A stretch of DNA of 7,195 bases from positions 1 to 7,195 of the forward strand of contig QNDZ01000082.1 of assembly GCA_003646055.1 (NCBI GenBank). The letters run 5' to 3'. Below the pieces are notes generated by a model. The model was not told the DNA's origin. It made no database searches and saw nothing but the letters and a program-made list of their open reading frames with translations. This DNA is from a bacterium. Its GTDB lineage: Bacteria; Hydrothermota; UBA3072; B12-G15. Made by a program: the position numbers and the translations under genes. Shown piece by piece: positions 1 to 4,429 of the stretch (positions are counted from its first letter, which is position 1; each line of letters opens with the position of its first letter).

Positions 1-135
1 CTCCAGAACTGGCTCAGGGTCTGGACCATAATCACACACATCGCCCAGATAAACGAAATAATCATAATCATCCTGGAGAACCTCCTCAAGCGCCTCCAGG
101 TTTCCATGGACATCTGAAGCAACGAGGATTTTCAT
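1..135 (-). CDS. Metallophosphoesterase, YfcE/MJ0936 type, N-terminal part (cut by window edge)
   Basis: Reading leftward from an ATG at 135-133, 45 codons stay open to the window edge and begin MKILVASDVHGN. The D8-x-H10-G-N motif and the G31-D32 motif are the first two metal-binding blocks of calcineurin-like phosphoesterases. The following CDYGPDPEPVLE segment is typical of the small single-domain YfcE/MJ0936 group (Metallophos_2), whose members are usually 150-250 residues and hydrolyse phosphodiesters with a two-metal centre. The later NH and HxH motifs lie outside the window, so substrate and completeness cannot be judged. The start is well fixed because the family begins a few residues before the DxH strand. 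No Shine-Dalgarno sequence precedes the ATG. Instead a near-consensus promoter ends six bases upstream, so a leaderless mRNA is inferred. It is divergent from the carbamoyltransferase, with no evident functional link. Confidence 0.88.
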   Translation of the reverse strand, partial: MKILVASDVHGNLEALEEVLQDDYDYFVYLGDVCDYGPDPEPVLE

Positions 136-141
136 GGATGA

Positions 142-170
142 AGTATAATAAAAATCCTTAATTATGTCAA
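142..170 (-). promoter_or_regulatory. Sigma70-type promoter of the metallophosphoesterase (leaderless)
   Basis: On the minus strand TTGACA (170-165), a 17-base spacer and TATACT (147-142) form a near-perfect housekeeping promoter. Only six bases separate the -10 box from the ATG at 135, so the usual start site, about seven bases beyond the -10 box, falls on the A of the start codon. The promoter is seen in sequence; the leaderless transcript is inferred. Confidence 0.8.
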
Positions 171-273
171 GGGTGGATACCCTTCCATCCATGTGCGGGC
201 ATAGACGTTCAAACTATATCACTAAGAAAATGAATATGTTAGGAATGTTCACAGGCACCCCAAATGTCATAAT

Positions 274-292
274 GTCAAGGTCCGGGCTTGAC
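274..292. repeat. Inverted repeat over the carbamoyltransferase -35 box (possible operator)
   Basis: GTCAAG (274-279) and CTTGAC (287-292) are perfect reverse complements separated by seven bases. The right arm contains most of the -35 hexamer TTGACT (288-293), so a protein bound here would compete with RNA polymerase. Six-base arms are short and could arise by chance. No regulator gene is nearby. Confidence 0.35.
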
Positions 293-315
293 TAAACCTA
301 CATTCACAATATCCT
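288..315 (+). promoter_or_regulatory. Sigma70-type promoter of the carbamoyltransferase (leaderless)
   Basis: TTGACT (288-293), a 16-base spacer and TATCCT (310-315) precede the ATG at 322 by six bases, with no Shine-Dalgarno sequence between. The -10 box matches four of six consensus bases, so the call is weaker than for the leftward promoter. The -10-to-ATG distance is the same six bases, which supports both. Confidence 0.65.
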
Positions 316-321
316 GATTAT

Positions 322-2034
322 ATGGTTATTCTTGGACTGAATGCATATCATGGTGACTCCTCTGCTGCCCTTATAATTGATGGAAAACTTGTATATGCCA
401 TTGAGGAGGAGAGGATAAGGCGGCAGAAACACTGGGCAGGTCTCCCTGTAAAGTCCATTGAAAGGGCACTTGCATTTTCAGGGATTGATATAGATGAGGT
501 TGACTATATTGCAGTTTCAAGGAATCCAACCCGAAGAATTATAAAGAAGGGATTATGGGTTCTTTCAAGGGGGGTGAACAGGGATTTTTTAAAGGACAGG
601 GCAAAGAATGCAGGAAGGATAACAGGCATAAAGGGGTCCCTGTCAAATTATTTCGGGAAGAGTGTAAGGGCAAAACTCGTATTTGTTGAACACCATACAG
701 CACATATATACAGCACCTATGGGGTATCACCCTTTGAAGAGTCTGCAATACTCACACTTGATGGATTTGGTGACTTTGCCAGTGCAGTGCTTGGGGTTGG
801 CAAAGGGAACAATGTGAAGTTTATAAGCGAGGTAAACTTTCCACATTCTCTGGGACTTTTCTATACGGCATTCACCCAGTTTCTTGGTTTTCCCCATTAT
901 GGTGACGAGTACAAGGTTATGGGATTATCTGCATATGGAAAACCTGCCTTTATCAAAGCCATGGAAGAGGTGATAAGGTTTGACCCACCATACTACAGGA
1001 TGAACCTGAGATACTTTATGCATGCAATGGGCGGTGTGGACATGACATGGATGGATGGCATACCTGTAATAGGGAAAATATATTCTCCTTACACAGAGAA
1101 GATATTAGGGAAACCAAGAAACAGGGAGGAAGAGATAACAGAGAGGCACATGGACATTGCCTCATCCATACAGAAGAGGTATGAAGACATCTTCTTTGGA
1201 CTCCTTCAGTTCCTCCACAAAAAAACAGGGATTGATAACCTTTCACTTGCTGGTGGCTGTATCCAGAACAGCCTTGCAAATGGGAAGATTTTAATGAATT
1301 CCCCGTTCAGGCATGTTTATATACCACCTGCTGCACATGATGCGGGGACTGCAATTGGTGCTGGTATGTATGTATGGCTCAACCTGATAAAGGGAAGAAG
1401 AAGTTTTGTTATGGAGAGCCCATACACAGGTGACCATTTTACAGAGAGTGAAATAGAAATGGCACTCAAAAAACATAAATTGAAATACAGAAAACTTGAT
1501 AAAAACAATATTACCAAAAAAGCAGTGGACATCCTTTCAAGGGGTGAAATTCTGGGATGGTTCCAGGGAAGAACAGAGTTCGGTCCAAGGGCGCTCGGGA
1601 ATAGGTCAATCCTTGTTGACCCGAGAAGGCAGGAGATGAAGGATATATTGAACAGGAGAATAAAGAAACGTGAGGGTTTCAGACCCTTTGCACCATCCGT
1701 TCCTGAAGAGTATGCCTCTGACTGGTTCAACATAGACCACAAGAGCCCCTTTATGGAGCGGGTGTTCCCTGTTCGCAAAGAGAAGGCTCATCTGATACCA
1801 GCAGTTGTCCATGTGGACGGAACTGCACGGGTTCAGACGGTAAATAAAGAGATAAACCCTCTTTACCACAAACTCCTTGTTGAGTTTGGCAAAAAAACAG
1901 GTGTTCCTGTTCTCCTGAATACATCCTTCAATGAGAATGAACCCATTGTGAACACACCTGAGGATGCGATTAACTGCTTTTTAAGAACAGGAATGGATGC
2001 CCTGATTATTGAGAATTTCCTTGTTGAGGCATAA
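322..2034 (+). CDS. NodU/CmcH/TobZ-family O-carbamoyltransferase
   Basis: The 570-residue protein has the length and two-domain plan of this family. Known members use carbamoyl phosphate and ATP to form carbamoyl-adenylate, then move the carbamoyl group to a hydroxyl of a sugar or antibiotic in the cytoplasm. The Kae1-like N-terminal domain (about 1-370) shows the opening GLNAYHGDSSAAL, the metal-site motif H124-H-x-x-H128, TLDGFGD (145-151), AGGCIQNSLAN (310-320) and PPAAHDAGTAIG (335-346). The YrdC-like C-terminal domain (about 375-570) has GWFQGRTEFGPRALGNRS (412-429) and LLNTSFNENEPIV (531-543), so the catalytic blocks look intact. The start at residue 1 of the conserved first strand is family-typical although no Shine-Dalgarno sequence is present. 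Its 3' end overlaps the convergent MATE gene. The acceptor is unknown: glycan, nodulation-factor-like sugar and natural product are all possible. Confidence 0.93.
   Translation: MVILGLNAYHGDSSAALIIDGKLVYAIEEERIRRQKHWAGLPVKSIERALAFSGIDIDEVDYIAVSRNPTRRIIKKGLWVLSRGVNRDFLKDRAKNAGRITGIKGSLSNYFGKSVRAKLVFVEHHTAHIYSTYGVSPFEESAILTLDGFGDFASAVLGVGKGNNVKFISEVNFPHSLGLFYTAFTQFLGFPHYGDEYKVMGLSAYGKPAFIKAMEEVIRFDPPYYRMNLRYFMHAMGGVDMTWMDGIPVIGKIYSPYTEKILGKPRNREEEITERHMDIASSIQKRYEDIFFGLLQFLHKKTGIDNLSLAGGCIQNSLANGKILMNSPFRHVYIPPAAHDAGTAIGAGMYVWLNLIKGRRSFVMESPYTGDHFTESEIEMALKKHKLKYRKLDKNNITKKAVDILSRGEILGWFQGRTEFGPRALGNRSILVDPRRQEMKDILNRRIKKREGFRPFAPSVPEEYASDWFNIDHKSPFMERVFPVRKEKAHLIPAVVHVDGTARVQTVNKEINPLYHKLLVEFGKKTGVPVLLNTSFNENEPIVNTPEDAINCFLRTGMDALIIENFLVEA
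2006..2034. other. 29-bp convergent 3' overlap of two coding regions
   Basis: The carbamoyltransferase stop (TAA, 2032-2034) lies inside the MATE frame, and the MATE stop (2008-2006) lies inside the carbamoyltransferase frame. The last nine or so residues of each protein are encoded on opposite strands of the same DNA. No hairpin-plus-T-run terminator fits between the genes, so the two mRNAs probably overlap at their 3' ends. Confidence 0.9.
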
Positions 2035-3394
2035 ATCTATTTCTCAATCCATTTATAGTCAGTATTCCCCAGGTAATTCCAACAAAGGATGATGTAACAT
2101 TCCCTGTAATTATGCCAAACCACACACCTATAAGTCCCTTATGAAGAACAATACCAAACAGGTATCCAAAGAATACCTGAAGTATTATCGTTCTCAAAAT
2201 TGACATAGCAAGTGCCCTCTCTCCGAAACCTATTCCCTGAAACATTGATGAAGTAAACATGCCAAAAGGGGTCAAAAAGAGGAATAAAGGCAGAATCCTC
2301 AAGGCAGTTATCAGGTCATCCCTTATGACTGAAGCAGTCTTTGAATAAGTAAAAATAAATGAAATCTGTCTTGCAAAAATAACCATCAAGGTAACAACGA
2401 ATAGTTCAATAATCACACCTATTTTTATGCCATAGAAATAACCTGTTTTCAACCTGTTAATATCCTTTGCCCCATAGGCTGCACCCGTGACAGCTATAAC
2501 ACCTGTGGCAATACCAAGGAGCGGTATAATACCAAGCATGACTATACGCCAGGCAGATGTAAATACAGCAACGCCATTTGTTCCACCTGCCTTAACAACT
2601 ATCATGTTCAGAGCAAACATTGCAATGGACATGGAAAGTTGACTGATGGATGCTGGAATACCGACCCTTAAAATCTCCATTGTGAGTCTCCCATTAAATC
2701 TGAACCCTCTGAACTTTATTCTCACGTATGTATCTTTTTTAATAAGAAGCCAGTATCCAGTTAAGAGAGATGTTACTGTGATTGAGATAAGGGTTGCCCA
2801 CGCCGCACCCGCAACACCAAGTTTTAATTTATAGATAAAGATTGGATCAAGTAAAATATTGAGGACTGATCCGGTTATCATTGCATACATCGCCCTCCTT
2901 GTATCCCCTTCACCTCTCAATATTCCCGTTGCAACATTACTGAAGGTCAGAATAACCGCACCACAGATCAGTATCTTTGCATAGGGGATTACATACCTCA
3001 ATGTTTCCTCATCTGTTCCCATACTCCTGAATACTTGCTTCACAAAGGGTAAAACAAACAAGGTCAGACTGAGCCCCATACCCAGCCCTATAATTATTGT
3101 TGTTACCGCAGCAATGCTTGCCTTTTCCTTATCTCTTGCACCTATCTTCCTTGATATGGAAGAACTTCCACCAATCCCTATCCCTGTTGCCAGCGAAATA
3201 ATAACCATGAACACAGGATAAAATAACCCTATTGCACCAAGTTGTTTTGCCCCAAGTCCAGAAACCCATACGCCATCAATGATATTGTATAAACTCTGAA
3301 CAAGCATGGCTATAATCATAGGCAAGGACAACTTAAGAATTGCCCTTTTCGGGTCTCCAAGAAGGGTTTTTACACCTTTTGTGGTCTTCTCCAT
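2006..3394 (-). CDS. MATE-family multidrug/metabolite efflux transporter
   Basis: The 462-residue, very hydrophobic protein fits the usual 440-470 residues and twelve membrane helices of MATE antiporters, which expel cationic drugs or metabolites in exchange for Na+ or H+. Approximate helices run 17-38, 50-76, 94-118, 133-156, 165-187, 192-218, 240-268, 276-305, 316-341, 357-383, 390-412 and 417-446, in two homologous halves. Family signatures include LGDPKRAILKLSLP near the N-terminus, YNIIDGVWVSGLG (36-48) and GILRGEGDTRRAM (157-169). D40, N179, D183 and T201 align by position with the N-lobe cation site known from PfMATE (D41, N180, D184, T202), so coupling residues look intact. Its ATG shares one base with the methyltransferase stop (TAATG) and has only a weak purine-rich site, so translational coupling is likely. 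Substrate cannot be read from sequence. Confidence 0.93.
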   Translation of the reverse strand: MEKTTKGVKTLLGDPKRAILKLSLPMIIAMLVQSLYNIIDGVWVSGLGAKQLGAIGLFYPVFMVIISLATGIGIGGSSSISRKIGARDKEKASIAAVTTIIIGLGMGLSLTLFVLPFVKQVFRSMGTDEETLRYVIPYAKILICGAVILTFSNVATGILRGEGDTRRAMYAMITGSVLNILLDPIFIYKLKLGVAGAAWATLISITVTSLLTGYWLLIKKDTYVRIKFRGFRFNGRLTMEILRVGIPASISQLSMSIAMFALNMIVVKAGGTNGVAVFTSAWRIVMLGIIPLLGIATGVIAVTGAAYGAKDINRLKTGYFYGIKIGVIIELFVVTLMVIFARQISFIFTYSKTASVIRDDLITALRILPLFLFLTPFGMFTSSMFQGIGFGERALAMSILRTIILQVFFGYLFGIVLHKGLIGVWFGIITGNVTSSFVGITWGILTINGLRNRFMPQQGNSQ

Positions 3395-4209
3395 TACTTC
3401 AATCTCTCTATCACGGGTTCTTTAATATTTTCTGGTGAGATGCCTGTAAAGGGGTTTTGTGAGACAATAATATAATGTGCGGATATATCAAGCAATTTTA
3501 CTTTCTTAAAGAATACAGAGAGCATTGCTGAAACCTCTGCAATGCCCCAGAGGTAAATCTCCTGGACAAAGTTTGAACCATCAGGAGAAACATACCTTCT
3601 CCTGAACATACCTGTGTATGGATTGTATCCTGTGTGGAAACTCATCACGAACCTGCCTCCCCTCTCCTCACCCAGAGCAAATTTGTATCCTGTTTTGAGA
3701 AATATGCTACCTCTGCGGTCCGCTTCATCCATAATGAAGAATCCACCCCTCTTGAGAAGGTGTGCAAAGGATGAAAATAGCCTTAAAAGTTCATGTGGAT
3801 TAAAATGGGGGGTTGAAAGACCCCAGAAAAGAACCACATCAAATTTCTGTTTAAGATTCTTCAACTGGAGTGCATCCATAACCTTAACCTCTACTTCAAG
3901 TCCCTTCCTTTTTGCAAATTTTCGTGCACGCTCAAGTGCATCACCCCTAAGGTCAGTCATCAGTAGTTTAACCCTGAACCCCTTTTTCTTCAGATACTCA
4001 CCAAGTGCAACACCACCAAACCCTGCACCAGCACACACCTCAAGGATGTCCAGGTTTTTCTTCTTTATACCCTTCAGCACCTCAGGTGGTAGAGCAAGTT
4101 CCATCATCTTCCCTGTAAACTCATAGTATGCCTTCCCGCTCTCTGATTCAGGTTCACTATCCCAGGGGAAAATATTATAAAAGTCCTCAAGGTTTTTCCC
4201 TTTATCCAT
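3394..4209 (-). CDS. Class I SAM-dependent methyltransferase
   Basis: From the ATG at 4209 the protein has 271 residues with a Rossmann-fold methyltransferase core. The glycine-rich SAM loop is E57-VCAGAGFGG (57-66), an acidic residue ends strand 2 (D86 in MTDLRGDALERA), D112 sits in the MDALQL segment, and FDVVLFWG (123-130) is the strand-4 block. LLKRGGFFIMDEADRR (151-166) follows. The C-terminal third, rich in aromatic and basic residues, likely helps bind substrate, which is unknown. An excellent AGGAGG lies five bases before this ATG. The frame stays open upstream to a TTG at 4323, adding 38 residues that read like protein (all four arginines AGA/AGG), so a longer form is possible. It is the first gene of an operon with the MATE transporter. 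The class call is firm; the substrate and exact start are not. Confidence 0.88.
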   Translation of the reverse strand: MDKGKNLEDFYNIFPWDSEPESESGKAYYEFTGKMMELALPPEVLKGIKKKNLDILEVCAGAGFGGVALGEYLKKKGFRVKLLMTDLRGDALERARKFAKRKGLEVEVKVMDALQLKNLKQKFDVVLFWGLSTPHFNPHELLRLFSSFAHLLKRGGFFIMDEADRRGSIFLKTGYKFALGEERGGRFVMSFHTGYNPYTGMFRRRYVSPDGSNFVQEIYLWGIAEVSAMLSVFFKKVKLLDISAHYIIVSQNPFTGISPENIKEPVIERLK

Positions 4210-4214
4210 TATCT

Positions 4215-4220
4215 CCTCCT
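4215..4220 (-). promoter_or_regulatory. Strong Shine-Dalgarno site deciding the methyltransferase start
   Basis: AGGAGG reads on the minus strand at 4220-4215, five bases before the ATG at 4209. It is the best ribosome-binding site in the window and favours the 271-residue start over the upstream TTG at 4323. Because it also encodes K-K-E-E in the longer frame, coincidence cannot be excluded. Confidence 0.65.
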
Positions 4221-4306
4221 TTTTTGAACCTGCATATTTTTCGTTCAATATAAATTCTGTAAATCTCCTGAATCTCATACCCCTATTTAGCCAATCCCCA
4301 TCAACA

Positions 4307-4327
4307 TCAATATTTAAAAACAAACAT
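4307..4327 (-). CDS. Possible leaderless six-codon minicistron upstream of the methyltransferase
   Basis: An ATG at 4327-4325 sits exactly six bases after a promoter -10 box, as at the two other leaderless starts here. It opens MFVFKY followed by TGA at 4309-4307. It is one base out of register with the long methyltransferase frame. Losing one base from the T5 run at 4320-4316 would join this ATG to that frame. It may be a short leader ORF, a slippage or frameshift site, or a sequencing error. Six codons give no coding statistics, so the call rests on promoter geometry alone. Confidence 0.35.
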   Translation of the reverse strand: MFVFKY

Positions 4328-4333
4328 AAAAAA

Positions 4334-4361
4334 ACTATATGGTATATACACGTAAAGTCAA
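4334..4361 (-). promoter_or_regulatory. Sigma70-type promoter of the methyltransferase-MATE operon
   Basis: On the minus strand TTGACT (4361-4356), a 16-base spacer and TATAGT (4339-4334) form a good promoter. Six T residues separate it from an ATG at 4327, matching the geometry of the other two leaderless promoters. If the methyltransferase starts at 4209, the mRNA would have a leader of about 118 bases that includes the minicistron. Confidence 0.7.
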
Positions 4362-4385
4362 GAAATAACAGGAAAAACTAAGACC

Positions 4386-4413
4386 TTGTAATCTGTTCTC
4401 GTGGGTGTATAAT
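4386..4413 (+). promoter_or_regulatory. Sigma70-type promoter of the large exported protein
   Basis: TTGTAA (4386-4391), a 16-base spacer and a perfect TATAAT (4408-4413) lie upstream of the ATG at 4430. Transcription should begin near 4420, leaving about ten bases of leader that hold AAGGTG (4420-4425), a Shine-Dalgarno-like sequence four bases before the ATG. This promoter is therefore not leaderless. It is divergent from the methyltransferase promoter, with 24 bases between the two -35 boxes. Confidence 0.65.
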
Positions 4414-4429
4414 TTTATCAAGGTGTATC

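Larger units (their letters stand above)
136..321. other. Divergent intergenic region between metallophosphoesterase and carbamoyltransferase
   Basis: These 186 bases carry two back-to-back promoters, one at each end. The middle (about 175-270) has no convincing ORF, RNA gene or terminator. A 12-base word occurs twice with one mismatch (161-172 and 269-280, both containing TGTCAAGG). The first copy holds the -35 box of the leftward promoter. The second lies just upstream of the rightward promoter and begins a short inverted repeat. Confidence 0.6.

Noticed and set aside
174..191. TGGAT...ATCCA inverted repeat as a terminator or operator
   Set aside because: Five-base arms with an eight-base loop and no T run are within chance expectation, and no gene ends here.
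271..280. Possible third promoter on the minus strand (TTGACA reading leftward from 278)
   Set aside because: No plausible -10 box occurs 16-18 bases downstream; the positions read CCTGTG or GCCTGT.
136..321. Riboswitch or structured leader
   Set aside because: Both flanking transcripts are predicted to begin at their ATG, leaving no 5' leader, and no known conserved RNA core was recognised.
1317..1778. Minus-strand ORF of 153 codons
   Set aside because: It lies inside the carbamoyltransferase, opposite conserved catalytic motifs, with no promoter, ribosome-binding site or protein-like pattern of its own.
3614..4126. Plus-strand ORF of 170 codons
   Set aside because: It is antisense to the methyltransferase core, whose SAM motifs are clear. 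Its translation is rich in Ser, Pro and Arg with no recognisable domain, as expected of a shadow frame.
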